NCBI GenBank assembly: GCA_903772945.1
Contig: CAICTM010000262.1
Coordinates: 1-64,000, forward strand
Source: Seminavis robusta
Taxonomy: Eukaryota; Bacillariophyta; Bacillariophyceae; Naviculales; Naviculaceae
Reading direction: 5' to 3'
Length of the DNA stretch: 64,000 nt
Part shown: one piece after another, positions 42,383-55,780 of the stretch
Numbering within the stretch: the first letter of the stretch is position 1
Layout: each line of letters starts with the position of its first letter
Notes under the pieces: model-generated
The model's database searches: none
Told to the model about the DNA's origin: nothing
What the model saw: the letters and a program-made list of their open reading frames with translations, nothing else
Program-made: the position numbers and the translations under genes

Positions 42383-43558
42383 CTAGTATCGACGGCGGCT
42401 GCTGCTGTGGCGCCTGTCGGGACTTCGGCTACGGGAACGGCGGCGTTTGCGGTCACGGTCTCGATCCCTGTCACTGTACCTATCATTCCCACCACCACCA
42501 CTACTTCCTCCATATCGATCGCCGCCGCCGCCACCTCCTCTTCGGTCCCAATCACGTCCACCAGGAGGAGGACCACCGCCATAACGATCGCCGCCTCCAC
42601 GACCATAACCACCACCACCACCGGGAGGCCCTCCATGTCCGTAATTGTCGTAATATCCACCGGGAGGAGGTCCACCAAATCCAGGAGGTGGCCCTCCACG
42701 GCCCATGCCTGGAGGCGGTCCCCCCATACCCATCGTGGGGCGATTGGCTTCTGGGCGAGAGGGATCGTAGCGCCCTGGATAGCGGACATTCTTGTCCTTT
42801 CCACCCAACCTGTAAAAATTGTAAAAATTGAATAGAAAGAAACATGACTGTTGATTAGACAAACCAAATGCACAGTAGAATACAAGAGACACAAGATATC
42901 TTTCGTACCTGGTACCACCCAGTCCTCCACCGAGACGACGAGGCAGCCACGTAGGAACGGTATGGCCACGTTCCACATCTGCGACAACCTCCCGTCCTTC
43001 AATTCTCATTCCATCTGCTGCTCGATAGGCTCGTTTCATGTCTTCTTCATTCTCGTATTCGATAAAGGCATATCCTCTCGACTTTCCATCACGATCCTTG
43101 ACAATTTTGATATCTTTAATGTGGCCAAAGGATTCCATTTCCCGCAACAGCTTGCGCTCCGTCACTTCATAGGCCAATCGTCCCACAAAGAGTGTCTGGT
43201 AGCAATTCATGCCCGCATATTCTCCTTTGCTTTTACGCTGTTCCTTGCGATAAGATTCCGTGAGCGGTTCCAATTTGGCCTCGTGCTCTTTTTTCTTTTG
43301 TTCTTGTTTCGCCTTTTTCAAGGCTTGCGGAGTGGGATTTTCTTTGCGAGGAGGCGGTGGACCTTTCTCAAACAACTTCATGTACTGGGCGACACCCGTC
43401 CACGTATGCTTACGCTTGTTCTTGGGGATCGGCAGCGGCTTGAGCGGTGGCGCTGGCATAAAGGTAGCACGGATATGGGGTGGCATCAGCATAATGGCCG
43501 GACCCGAGTTGGCGCCACGGCTCATTTGACCCCGAGGGGTCATCTTTCTTCCGCTCAT
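42383..43558 (-). CDS. SNRNP70: U1 snRNP 70 kDa protein
   Basis: Two exons inferred: 43558-42909 and 42809-42383, 358 aa. The N-terminal U1-70K homology block HIRATFMPAPPLKPLP is present. The RRM follows, with RNP2 LFVGRL and RNP1 KSRGYAFIEYE. The sequence VADVERGHTVPTWLPRRLGGGLGGTR is typical of the segment after the RRM. The C-terminus is Gly/Pro-rich and ends in RD/RS repeats (RDRDRDRKRRRSRSRSPDR). It binds stem-loop 1 of U1 snRNA and recruits other factors at 5' splice sites. Its 99-nt intron contains no in-frame stop, so unspliced RNA encodes a 33-residue insertion. It is convergent with the [2Fe-2S] protein gene, 52 bp apart. Confidence 0.95.
   Translation of the reverse strand: MSGRKMTPRGQMSRGANSGPAIMLMPPHIRATFMPAPPLKPLPIPKNKRKHTWTGVAQYMKLFEKGPPPPRKENPTPQALKKAKQEQKKKEHEAKLEPLTESYRKEQRKSKGEYAGMNCYQTLFVGRLAYEVTERKLLREMESFGHIKDIKIVKDRDGKSRGYAFIEYENEEDMKRAYRAADGMRIEGREVVADVERGHTVPTWLPRRLGGGLGGTRYERYLVSLVFYCAFGLSNQQSCFFLFNFYNFYRLGGKDKNVRYPGRYDPSRPEANRPTMGMGGPPPGMGRGGPPPGFGGPPPGGYYDNYGHGGPPGGGGGYGRGGGDRYGGGPPPGGRDWDRRGGGGGGDRYGGSSGGGGNDRYSDRDRDRDRKRRRSRSRSPDRRHSSSRRRY
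42810..42908 (-). other. In-frame stop-free intron of SNRNP70
   Basis: 99-nt intron, divisible by three and open in the coding frame, with donor GTACGA and acceptor TTTACAG. Retention would add 33 hydrophobic/aromatic residues just after the GGLGGTR element. Confidence 0.8.
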
Positions 43559-46015
43559 GGTGGAGATTTACCTATGATCTTATCTCTTGTCGAGGGCCAC
43601 AACTGGCTGAATAGCGGTTGGATAGACTGAAGAGATTGAGCCATGGTCTTCGGCGCGACGTCTCGACGGACAACGGTGGGGTGGGAAGCAGCCGTTCTTG
43701 ACCGTGATTAAAAGATTCCACTGACTAAGCTGTGACTCGAATTGATGTGACTCAAACTGGCAAGATAAGACCCGACCCACTGTGACTCGACTCATCCTAT
43801 CCTGGACTAAGGTTAGTCCTGCGTGATACACTTGAGAGACGAATCAACGTGATTGATGATCCTTTGAGCTGTTGCAAACTTCATCATCTTTGGCTTCACC
43901 TTTTACACGTGGCAGCTTCCGCATCCGCAGTTCCGCAATCCGAATTGCTTCCGGCGCAGTTGAAATTGCCGCAAAGCCGCATTGACTATTGTTCCTGTAC
44001 CGGTAGGGCTTTTGGGGGTCCGAATTAAACTGCAAATCAACCTTAAATATTCGCTACTACAAGGTTCAGGATGACCCGTAAAAATCACTTATGAATTTGC
44101 GGTACTGATGCACTGATTTGGTCACTTGAAACGGCGTCCGCAAAAGGATCTTGGACAACACTTGGAAAAGCATTCGAAGCACAATTTGAATCAAAATGCT
44201 GCTTCAAACGTAACTTTGCTTGCCAAACCCCAGATTTGTTTAGCAATTTGGCTTCTTTTGTGTAAAGAATCTAAGTTTCTGATACTGAATCCAAATAATT
44301 TGGCTCAAGTAGAGACGCCTCAATGGGCACGAGGCACTACAGAGTGGCTGTTCTCTATGTTCTGGGAAATTGAGCCAGTTGAGGTCTTGTAAGAAAAGCC
44401 CCTTTGACAATGGAGTAGAGGCACCAATTCTGGACGCCAAGCCAAGCGCCATGAGAGAGTTATTGTGTTTCGGTAAAACTTGCTTTCGATATCTTGTAAG
44501 TTAAGCCTTGTAAAAGGTTCAAGCGTCTAACCAGGGAGGCTATTAATATAAAGTTCAGCCAAAGTCCATCGATTGGTCGGAACTCTGTTCTATTTTGGCC
44601 AACTTTAGCCCCAAATTAGCTGAGTCTCTTTCTACGGTAAAGATTCTGAATGATGTAAAGGTTTACTACCATGCAGTTGTCGTTTATTATGGATTTCCGA
44701 AACAGGCAGTTATTACTACGGTACTTACCTTCAGATTTATCTGGTTTCGAAAGAGTCCTTGCAGATCCATCGATCCATCACTTTAATCAGCATGTTTTAG
44801 TCCAGATTTATGCTGTCTGTTTCTGCACAGACACCCGACACCCAAATGATTAAAGCATGCAGGTGGGATCCGAATCACACTTTTCACAAATTCGATATGA
44901 ATTGGCATTTGGGATCACAACAGAAGAAAGCTCAGTCACGTCTGATGGATTCACTGATGTTTTGAATAATCATCTAACTAGTAGCTAGTACCCTCAGAAA
45001 TAAGTTTATTCATCTGCTTTGGCCGTGAACCAATCTTATCTTGGGTAGATGCTCAGGTAAGTTGCCACTTCATGCCAAGCTTGTATCAGAACCCATCTCA
45101 CTTGTTCACTTGATTGTTAAGCTTGAGCGAATTGACAGATGACTGGTACATTTTAAATGCTACATGCAGATGCGATGGAACTGGGTTTACCAGGGAAATG
45201 TAACAGTCATGTACCAGTAGAGTGTAGGGATACGCACAGTGAATGGCAAAACATCCCGAAGTGCTAATTAACTGATTAACATGTATCGACTGTGGAATAA
45301 AGTACTGAGTAGAGAATCTGATGTTTGACAGGATCAACTGCCCAAGTACCGGTGCCGGGAACTTGGCTGCCGGATGCCGGGAAATTTAGGCGGACACGGA
45401 AATGGCACGCTTTTGTCTCTTTTGCTTCTTCCGATTCCCTCATCCCTCATCTGCTAGCTAGCTACCCAATGCTCGCGGTTGACGATTGTTCGCCATTTTT
45501 ATCCATCAAATTTTAGAAATGAAAAGAGATCTTCAGTTTCATGATCAATTGGCTTTGAGTTTATTTTTAATTCAATTTTTTAAATAATTCAATTCTTCCC
45601 AAGTACAATTGGCCAGTTGATTCTAAAATTTTATCAATTGATTTGCCATTTTTGTCTCTTCTTATCCCTTTTCCGCAAAGACTTGGTGTTGTTCGACCAT
45701 ACTGGGACACACCGGTACTCCCGAGAGCACTCAAGCAGGGCAAGACCAAACGGATCTCCGAAGAAGGATGAGCGACGAACCATCTCAAGTCACAGTCGTC
45801 ACAGTTAAACATCGCTTTCCTAACCGTTTCGATTCGTGCTGGCAACCCGAGTGTGGAGAGGAATGGGGAAGGCTTCCCCAACCTTCTCAAAGCAATCAGA
45901 GCGAACATCAACAATCGGTGGAGCTGTGGATGAAGTGGCAAACCCATAAAATCAAATCACCAGGTACACAGATACCACAACCACTACACATAAGTCACAC
46001 GCCCCACTAGCTAGC
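43559..46015. other. Intergenic, 2.4 kb, no gene recognised
   Basis: Only short frames lacking family resemblance or good splice context. Contains TGACTC-type words (43725-43790), CTAGCTAG boxes near 44985, 45455 and 46005, and an AT-rich stretch (about 45520-45640). No RNA gene recognised. Confidence 0.5.
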
Positions 46016-47500
46016 ATGGCCACTGCTCAAGTAATGCTTCCCTCTACTGGTTTGCTCCAGGGCGAAGCCGCTCCCCAGCATCAACATCAAGAAGAAGACC
46101 TGTTCGACGGCCTCGACAGCTACGCCGCCTGCTTTTGCTGCAACCCATTCGAGAACCTGCTTCCCGAGTCCATCACACTGAAAGGACAAGCCTTTGACGC
46201 TATTCTTGTACGAAACGCCGTGACTGGACAGGTTGCCAGCAGCGCCTTCTTCCTTCACTTTGAACACCCAACAACACCTTATCCACCAACCGCTACGGCT
46301 GTCTCCAATCCCAATGCCGCTTGCGAAGCACTGCTAGAAGTGGAGGACGAGAAACTGGGGAAGGTCTACTTCACAATCCAATACGATCCCATCACCAAGA
46401 AGAGCCAACTGCAACAACCACCTCACTGCCAATGCATGAACCAACAGCAACACGACGAGACTTGCTCCACCGACTCCTTGGAGCTGCTGAGCAACCTTCT
46501 CCAACCGGGAAAGAACCCTGTTCGCTATTTGTTTCGCAACAAGCAAAAGGGAGTCCTGGGGGTGGCAAATGCATCCATCTACTTGTGGAGCGACAGTGAT
46601 CGATTGGTGGTGTGCGATGTCGATGGTACCATCACCAAGAGCAACGTCAAGGGATTGCTCGATACATTGGTTACCGAGAAGTACTCTTACTGTCACGATC
46701 GAGTATGCCGTTTCTTGTCCAATTTGAAAGAGCGTGCTTCGATCAAGGCTGCTGCGGACGGAGCCCAAGTCAACTTTCTCTACTTGAGTTCTCGTCCCTT
46801 GATGATTGCCAACTCCACCCGCAAGTTCCTCTCCAATGTGCGACAGCCAACGGACTGTGCCTCTTCGGAATACAAGTTGCCCGAAGGGCCTCTTATTGGA
46901 TTCGGAGGACGCTTGTCGGAAGTCATGAAGATGGAGCTCGTCACTCATTCCGTTCACCTGTTCAAGGCTTCAACCTTGATCGACCAAGTCGTCGCACCCT
47001 TCTGCAAGGTCTCGGAGAACCCGCAAGCGAAGCACCAATCCTTGTTTGTGGCGGGCTTTGGAAATACATTCATGGATGTCCAAGCCTACCACATGGCCGG
47101 ATTGGAGCTCTCCAAGATCTACTTGATTGACAAAAAGTCTCGCATCTCCTGTTTGGATGCTGACACATCCATTGTGGCGGAGCAAGAAATTGCTCTCCTC
47201 AAGGCCAAGTCCAAGAAAAGGTCACGACGCATCAGCTGGCGCCCCAAGGGACTCGGCTCGTTGTCAAGCTTTAGCAATCACAGCAGCAACCACATCACTA
47301 CTATCCACAGCCGTACAAGCGTGGATCCTAGTAGCGGAGACCTGAGCAGCAGCAGCAGTTTTGCATTTGACGAATCATCCCCGGAGAATCGCCCCTCCCT
47401 AAAGGAACCAATGTCCCGCAAAACTTACAAAAAGTTTCTGGGGACTTCCTTCATGGGCTATCACGACGATGACCTTCACTTGCATGTTCTATCGCAGTAA
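46016..47500 (+). CDS. Lipin-like LNS2-domain protein
   Basis: Single exon, 494 aa, ATG at 46016. The lipin-type LNS2 fold begins GVLGVANASIYLWSDSDRLVVCDVDGT; the HAD catalytic motif is DVDGT (D-x-D-x-T), followed by TKSNVKG, LYLSSRPLMIANSTRKFL and GLFVAGFGNTFMDVQAYHMAGL-like motifs. This matches Mg2+-dependent phosphatidate phosphatases of the lipin/Ned1/Smp2 group. In lipid metabolism lipins make diacylglycerol for storage lipid and membranes. The N-terminus (about 1-130) contains a short N-lipin-like part and Cys-rich CACFCCNPF; a classic amphipathic helix and full N-LIP domain were not verified. Smaller than animal lipins (about 900 aa). Catalytic activity is likely from the motif. Confidence 0.88.
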   Translation: MATAQVMLPSTGLLQGEAAPQHQHQEEDLFDGLDSYAACFCCNPFENLLPESITLKGQAFDAILVRNAVTGQVASSAFFLHFEHPTTPYPPTATAVSNPNAACEALLEVEDEKLGKVYFTIQYDPITKKSQLQQPPHCQCMNQQQHDETCSTDSLELLSNLLQPGKNPVRYLFRNKQKGVLGVANASIYLWSDSDRLVVCDVDGTITKSNVKGLLDTLVTEKYSYCHDRVCRFLSNLKERASIKAAADGAQVNFLYLSSRPLMIANSTRKFLSNVRQPTDCASSEYKLPEGPLIGFGGRLSEVMKMELVTHSVHLFKASTLIDQVVAPFCKVSENPQAKHQSLFVAGFGNTFMDVQAYHMAGLELSKIYLIDKKSRISCLDADTSIVAEQEIALLKAKSKKRSRRISWRPKGLGSLSSFSNHSSNHITTIHSRTSVDPSSGDLSSSSSFAFDESSPENRPSLKEPMSRKTYKKFLGTSFMGYHDDDLHLHVLSQ

Positions 47501-48861
47501 AGAAAGGGCTACTTTCATGCTATACAACGAGGCGGCGAATGTATTTTTCTATGCTATATGCTATATTATTACTCGATAACTATGTATAACAATATATCTT
47601 TTTGGGAACATGCAACTTTCGCGCTAGCAAGTATCATTGGACGATGGATTACAACATCACCCTTCCTCGACGGTGTCTACTAGTGTTCAGCTCCTACTGG
47701 CTAGCTAAGCTTTTAGGTGCTTGTGGATGCCGCGGTGCCGTAAAACACTTCTTTGGAGAGACGACTCGTACCGTACCGGTACCGGTTCTGCCTAAACAGA
47801 TCTACCAGGTCGTCAAGCACTCATGCCCAGTGGCCACAAGGCTGCTGCCACCAGGTCTGCGAATCGAATCCGTCACCGCAAAACTGGATGTGGCTACTTA
47901 CGTGGTACCGGTACCGGTACCGGTACCGGTAGCCAAAAGACGCTATGGTGTCCAAGTCTGTCTCCGAACAGCATTGAAGGGTGGGTTAGAGACGCAATAG
48001 CCCCGATCGAACCTAGCTCAGAAATTGCAACACCGTCGAGGCGGTGGTTCGTCGTCTTGGCGGGGGGTGACCTTGGGGAGCTCCTTGGGACGTAACCAGC
48101 CAATCACTGGGTACCGTAGCTACCGGTAGGAATCGCCTCGATGGTGATGACAAGGATTGTTCTCTTGGCTGACCTGAACGTAATCCGCCCTGTACCGGTA
48201 GTGGTACCGGTACGTGCAGCCCACGTTTCGATCTAGCTAGCTAACTACTAGGGGTGTGGATACTGTAGCTCCGCCGCAAGGCTGTCTTTGGAGTGTGGTG
48301 GGGAAGAGGACTGGCAACGGTGCAATCGCACCAGGTAAAGGTAGCGAATCAAACCCTCCCAGGCATCCAGCGCGAGCTTTACCAGGCAAGTTGCAAGGTC
48401 TCGGAATCCGTCACCGTTGACGAAGCTATTTCTTGCGCTGTACTGGTGGCGAAAAGACGGAAAGGCCCAGAGCTGTCAAAGACCTCCAGAAGGCTGCAAC
48501 AAGCAGGAAGGCAGCGTTTTCTGGCCTTCGCAAAAGGGCGACCGGAATGCAGGTGATGGCAGAGCTACAGTGTACTACTGCAGTCCGGTACCGGTATCCA
48601 GAATTTGCACCACGGTCACGGCTCGTTTCTGGTTTTTCTCAGCGGGCCTACTGGCCACATGTAACCCAAAGCATTGAAAGACATGGAGAATTTAGATTGT
48701 GTAATATTTCTAGGTCATTTCGCTCCTTGCATCTATTTCGTGCCAGCACATTCCAGTTCACCACTTCTTCACCAACTCTTTGGTGGTTCTTGCTTGCTTC
48801 ATCTTGCAATATTTTTTTGATCCAACACAGAACTTTCTGTTCCAGCAACTACTGGTCTATT
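47501..48861. other. Intergenic rich in TACCGG repeats
   Basis: No supported gene. Holds many TACCGG-type words: 47770-47785, the tandem run at 47905-47931, 48113-48127, 48190-48215 and 48590. Confidence 0.55.
47905..47931. repeat. (GTACCG)n tandem
   Basis: 27-bp perfect run of GTACCG, palindromic when read as GGTACC or ACCGGT. Similar single words occur around it. Confidence 0.9.
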
Positions 48862-51092
<2,231 letters not shown>

Positions 51093-51426
51093 GGTCGACT
51101 ATCTATCTTATCTGCGCGGTCGCGATGTGAGGGCAACAAGTTAACAACCGGTTGCGCAAAGATCGAAGGAGAAAGAACCACCTGGGATCTGAATGAAAAT
51201 GCGCCGTTGCGTTTTCAAAGAAAACGTCAGATAGCAATAATAAATTAATTCAAAATAGCTTGCTTAAATTTGAGAGGTTGGCTAGTGTAGATCTTTCGAA
51301 TGAGTCAATCTTCAAGGTTTTCTCATTTTATGGACTTTGGAACTCTTGGGTTACTGTACCACCCACTCTTGGAAGACGATCAAGCGCTGTGCACAACATG
51401 ATACCCCATTTGTGAGGTTTAGACCA
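51093..51426. other. Upstream region of the NDR kinase
   Basis: Minus-strand kinase promoter on one side, repeat copy 2 on the other. No element recognised. Confidence 0.45.
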
Positions 51427-51855
51427 GGAGCGTCCCTCAATCGTGGGTGAGTTTTAAATCCGACCCAAATCCGACCCTAAATCTTCGAAACCCGACCCTA
51501 ATTCCATGTAGCAATAGGGTCGGTTTTGAAACCCGCCCCTAAATCGAAAGCCGTCCCTAAATTAGGGACGTTTTTTCAGAATCCGTCCCTAATTTTAGGG
51601 TCGGTTTCGAAACCCGACCCTATTTTAGGGTCGGATTTCAATGTATTTACCACTCAGTCCCGCTTCCATTTAGGGACGGTTTTCAAACCCGCCCCTAAAT
51701 CGAAACCCGTCCCTTAATTAGGGACGTTTTTTCAGAATCCGTCCCTAATTTTAGGGTCGGTTTCGAAACCCGACCCTAAAGGGGAATCCGACCCTAAATC
51801 CGACCCAAAATTAGGGTCGGTTTTCGATATGTCATGCACGATTGAGGAACGCTCC
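51427..51855. mobile_element. Foldback/MITE-like repeat, copy 2
   Basis: 429 bp with the same inverted ends as the element at 3704-4133 (GGAGCG...GTG at 51427-51445 and complement at 51837-51855) and the same interior of TTAGGG[TA]CGG words and complements. It lies just left of the Harbinger-associated gene at 52042. The near-equal length (429 against 430) and shared termini show a repeat family, not coincidence. Confidence 0.85.
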
Positions 51856-52041
51856 AGTACAGGTATTCATTGCATTCTGATGAAGGGATACCACTAGTGA
51901 TCGTTATCCATTGTACCGTAACCGTACGGGTTCATCGGTTTTTAGGTTGGAAGAGTTCATTGGCATTGTTTTGTTTCGAGTTAACAGAGTTGCCGGATCA
52001 CAATTCCAGTCTTTGAAGAGAGAGAATAGAAAAGAAGTACC

Positions 52042-53520
52042 ATGAGCGAAACAACTGAACAGCGTGCTTTGTCCATCATTCCTTATCACGAACTTGGGGG
52101 AGTGCACCCAGATGCCAATGTCGTGGGACCAACGGAAAGGTATTACAAATGCAGTGGTGAAAAGGCTGCAGATCTCCTTGCAATGTGCATTGGTCTTACG
52201 ACTTTCGACTCACGGGAGGGAGGCAATGTGGATATTGAGCCGTACTGCTCAATGAAGTTGAAGAAAAAGGTAACTCCCACACAGAAGCACTTCTGTGAAG
52301 AGATTCGTCGCCGATGCATCCTTGAAGGCATTGTTCCTGGACCAAAGTGTGGAAACTGGGAAAAGAAGAAGTGTGTCGCTTGGCTGCAGGCACATCCCCT
52401 TCAGAACAAGAACGATCGTGCCTTTGTTGTTGCCGAAGAGATAAAACTCTTTGATCTGGTGATGAGGGCTGAAGTCAAGAAGAAAGATGATAAGAGTGAA
52501 AAGAAGGAAAAGGCTTCTCCATGGGTTCACACCGAGCCATACATACGCTTGATTGAGTGTATGTTGGACGATTCCATCTGCGAACAGTTCCTAGAAATGT
52601 ACAGGATGGGCGACAGAGAGGAGTTAGATGCCCGCAACTCTGACGACAGGCCTGAAACGGTATACGAATCTTGTGCTCGCTCATTCAATGATCCAGACCA
52701 TGACGTCTTCTCTCGCTGCTTACCTGATCTGCACTTCACCTTTGCTGAAGTCTTGGATTGTTCTTTCGAAAAGATGCCTGAACAGATAACTCCGGATGAA
52801 GTCAAGCGCCACTGGGGTGACTGCCGTGCCAAGTTGATTAAGATAATTGCCAAATGGGAATTGAGTGGCAATGGATTTGGCCAGCGTGTACAGGAAGATG
52901 ACGCATTCGGGCATCTTGGAGAAGATGAGTTGCAGTGCGGTGACAACAGGGCAAATTTCCTCGACTCCCAGACAAAGGAACACATCCTGTACTTGTGGCA
53001 TGTTTCCGATGACCAAGAGGTTCTGAAGAATGTGATGTCTGTTATCGCTGACTCCTGTGCTGCCAGTACATTGGCCTGTTCTTCAGTTGCGGCTTCGGAT
53101 AATGCCAGCGCTCGCAAGAGGAAAGTGGACGAGAGAGCCCTTGGTTTCTTCCGTGCCAAGATGAGTCTTGCCATGCACACTATGTCTCGTGCTGCCATCT
53201 GGAAGGAACTTCGCGAAACCCAGGAGAAGCTGTTCGAATCTCAGCTCACAGTGATGAAGACAAAGAGCACCAACTTGAGTGAGCTGTACATGGGACGCAT
53301 CCGTATGCTCGAAGCAAATGTCACTGCCATCACAGAATGTCTTGACGCCTTGGACTGTGAGGATGACTTGAAAGCCAAGAAAAAGAAGAGGAAGAAGTCG
53401 ATCCCCTCACTTGTACATGCAGGAGTGGTCGACAGTGATAACAGCGATGACAGTGATGACGACGGCGATGATGATGACAATATTGTTGCTGGATCGAAGG
53501 AGGCTTCAGTTGGATACTGA
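52042..53520 (+). CDS. Candidate DNA-transposon accessory (Harbinger-type) protein
   Basis: Single exon, 492 aa, ATG at 52042, intact. I do not recognise a named domain with certainty. The middle (residues about 85-290) has a trihelix-like spread of Trp/Lys/Leu residues (GNWEKKKCVAWLQAHP, HWGDCRAKLIKIIAKWELSGNGFGQ), and the C-terminal half contains a coiled coil (about 370-445) and an acidic tail (Asp-rich). PIF/Harbinger elements typically carry a second gene with a Myb/trihelix-type DNA-binding protein near the transposase; position and composition fit, and the transposase remnant lies 0.4 kb downstream on the opposite strand. An ordinary host gene is the alternative. Confidence 0.5.
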   Translation: MSETTEQRALSIIPYHELGGVHPDANVVGPTERYYKCSGEKAADLLAMCIGLTTFDSREGGNVDIEPYCSMKLKKKVTPTQKHFCEEIRRRCILEGIVPGPKCGNWEKKKCVAWLQAHPLQNKNDRAFVVAEEIKLFDLVMRAEVKKKDDKSEKKEKASPWVHTEPYIRLIECMLDDSICEQFLEMYRMGDREELDARNSDDRPETVYESCARSFNDPDHDVFSRCLPDLHFTFAEVLDCSFEKMPEQITPDEVKRHWGDCRAKLIKIIAKWELSGNGFGQRVQEDDAFGHLGEDELQCGDNRANFLDSQTKEHILYLWHVSDDQEVLKNVMSVIADSCAASTLACSSVAASDNASARKRKVDERALGFFRAKMSLAMHTMSRAAIWKELRETQEKLFESQLTVMKTKSTNLSELYMGRIRMLEANVTAITECLDALDCEDDLKAKKKKRKKSIPSLVHAGVVDSDNSDDSDDDGDDDDNIVAGSKEASVGY

Positions 53521-53960
53521 TGAGCGCCATGGTGTTTGTTCTTGCTTTAAAAGAAAGAATCGATTGTGTTGTGGTGGTGGCAACGATGTGAGTATTGGAG
53601 TACTTGTTGCCTCTGGTGATAAAGAGTTAGTTTGAAGCGTTTGACAAATGTGCTGGACTTAGAGATTAGAATAGTAGACTTAGGATGCACTAACCAAGTT
53701 CCTCGCTTTCGTCCATCTCTGTCAAGAATAGTCGCTCGCAAACAGTTGGTCCTCTCTCAAATTTGACGATGCGTTGACAAACGTTCCTGGACCGTTCCTG
53801 CACGAGCGAATATCGTTCCAGCACGAGCATGGCTAATGCTGTCTACAGGGATCATATCGCTGCGCTCATGTGCTAAGTAATGTATATCTCTAGCAACTAA
53901 GTCTGATAAGAGCGAGCAGGTGTCTTTCCGCCCCAATTCTTTGGTGTGGGTTGCTTCAGA
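53521..53960. other. Spacer between convergent transposon genes
   Basis: About 440 bp between the candidate accessory gene and the stop codon of the transposase remnant. Contains repeated TTCCTG/CACGAGC words near 53785-53835. No gene. Confidence 0.5.
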
Positions 53961-54053
53961 TCAAGGCGTTTGATTGTAGCTATCGTGCATGAGCTCTCTC
54001 GGGAGGCGGTCGTCATTCTTTTTCTTCCTATAAGCACGAGTCCAATAAGAGAT
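53961..54053 (-). pseudogene. PIF/Harbinger transposase, C-terminal piece
   Basis: Displaced C-terminus of the transposase. Read on the minus strand from the LTR border it continues in the frame of the other piece (ISYWTRAYRKKK, then RLPRELMHDSYNQTP) and stops at 53961-53963. The R-x-x-LPRE-type ending fits PIF/Harbinger transposases. The four bases AGAT (54050-54053) are repeated on the other side of the Gypsy element (58456-58459). Confidence 0.78.
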
Positions 54054-54480
54054 TGCAATACACGGCTCTTAGCCTTATTCGCGACTCGATCCTAGATAGG
54101 GTTTGAGTTCGACTCATGACTGAGTCTCTCGTGAATAGTCATCGAGACAGGGTTCTCAATGACCGCTCTAGTCATACTAGGTTGATGATGAAACATCGCT
54201 CTAGATATTTAGCCAGCGTGAAGTACTTCCACGCTACTAGATAAATGCTAGACGAATCTTCCACGCGTTCCGTTTTTGGATCGTGGAGTGAGTAGGATTG
54301 CTACCGCAACCTACTCTATCACACTCTACAGTCTCCCGCGGGAGTTCAGATCTACGATCCTTTGATTGTGGATCTCTCTCGTTGATTAGTTTTTCATAGC
54401 TTTCTAATCCTCTCATAACTTTCATTCTCTCAAACTCAAAACACTCGAAAGATCTTTACACTAGCTTTTAGCGTAGTGCA
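54054..54480 (+). repeat. 5' LTR of Gypsy element
   Basis: 427 bp, TGCAATACACGG at the start and GTAGTGCA at the end. Differs from the 3' LTR at about 10-15 positions, mostly within element bases 45-110. Confidence 0.9.
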
Positions 54481-54532
54481 TTTTGTTAACAAACACAATA
54501 GCTTTCAGCTACCCTCAACCTATTCCTCACCA

Positions 54533-55780
54533 TGAAGATTGCCAAAGACGCATACACCAGCTTCGAGTCTAAGCTGCGTGACAAACCAATCCTTCCTCTC
54601 ATCGACCCTCGATGATGAATGCGAAATCGACGATTCTCGCTCTACCACCTACAAACTTCGCACTATTCCAGCAGATGCTAACAGCGCCAAGTACACCTTC
54701 AAGGTCCAAATCATCAATGGATCTGAGACTCCACGTCAGACCATCAAGTGGGCTGGACGTATGGAGAAGGTCTTCGTCGGGCTCGCCATTGCTACGCCTG
54801 ACGACAAACATAACCTCCTCAAAGGGAGATGACTTCTAGCTCTGCCAAGAGCAGTTACGAATCTAGCTGTGCAGGCCATCCGTGAAATACGTTGGAATGC
54901 CTTGCGCCAGATTGCAGTCAACGCGATTCCTCCACGCGACATACGTCGTGGCGGTGAAGACGAAGCCACTTCCAAGCACGTTTCCAGGCTGCCTGGAACG
55001 GAGCAGCTCAGCCTGCTTTGGACGACGCTGACATTACGTTTGGCATAAATGCCTGTATCGAAGCGGTCTGTCCCTACAAGGCTCTTGAAAAGCAGAAACG
55101 CTTCATGCGCCGCAAGATGCGTAAGCCTGCTGTATATGTCTACTCGGGCTTATGTCAACAACCTCAGTCGGATGAACACCGATGAACTTCCTCGTCTACC
55201 ACCTTTTGGACCCAACCAAACGTTGAACCATGACGAAGTCATTGACATTGTTTGTCATGGAATTCCACGCTCGTGGATGAAGAAGATGGACGAACACGAC
55301 TTCGATCCTTCTCAGCCTATCGGGAAACCATTGGATTCTGCGAACGCATGGAATCCTCCGAAGACTTTGACAAGGGCGGTGATGCCAAGCAAGCTCCTAC
55401 GAAGAAGAACAACAGCAAGAAGTACAAGTCTACTCGCAACAACGACCACTCTTCCAAGAACGAAGAAAAATGGTGCGACTACCACGAGTCCAGCACTCAC
55501 AACTGCTGACTGCATGATTTGAAGAAGCTCAAGGCCAGTCTCAGTCCTCGTCTGACAACGATAACAAGCCAACGTACAACAAGAACAAGACTGGAAACGC
55601 AAGTCCGACGACGCCAAGACCTACACCAAGAAGGAACTCTCTGTCCTCATGAAGAAGGTTCCAACGCTGCGGTCAAGGCTGATCGCAAGAAGAAAAGCGA
55701 ATGCAACCATGTTGCCAAGCGCAAGTCTGACAACTCCGACAACGAGGACGACTCTCTGTTGGATCCATCAACATGATGGA
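54533..55780 (+). pseudogene. Gypsy gag remnant
   Basis: Begins with an ATG at 54533 (MKIAKDAYTSFESKLRDK) that stops after about 27 codons; later frames continue in shifted phases (residue runs such as ANSAKYTFKVQIINGSE). Near 55468 the CDYHESSTHN segment is a gag zinc-knuckle-like motif (C-x2-H-x4-H-x-C), followed by a stop. Several frameshifts and stops. Confidence 0.75.

Noticed and set aside
42810-42908. Treating the SNRNP70 intron as coding
   Set aside because: It has proper donor and acceptor, and the spliced join GGLGGTR-LGGKDKNVRYPG matches the family better.
47823-48556. Two partly similar frames at 47.8-48.0 and 48.3-48.6 kb (AKRR-type and SVT words)
   Set aside because: Similarity is short and could not be verified by eye; no start, splice or family support.
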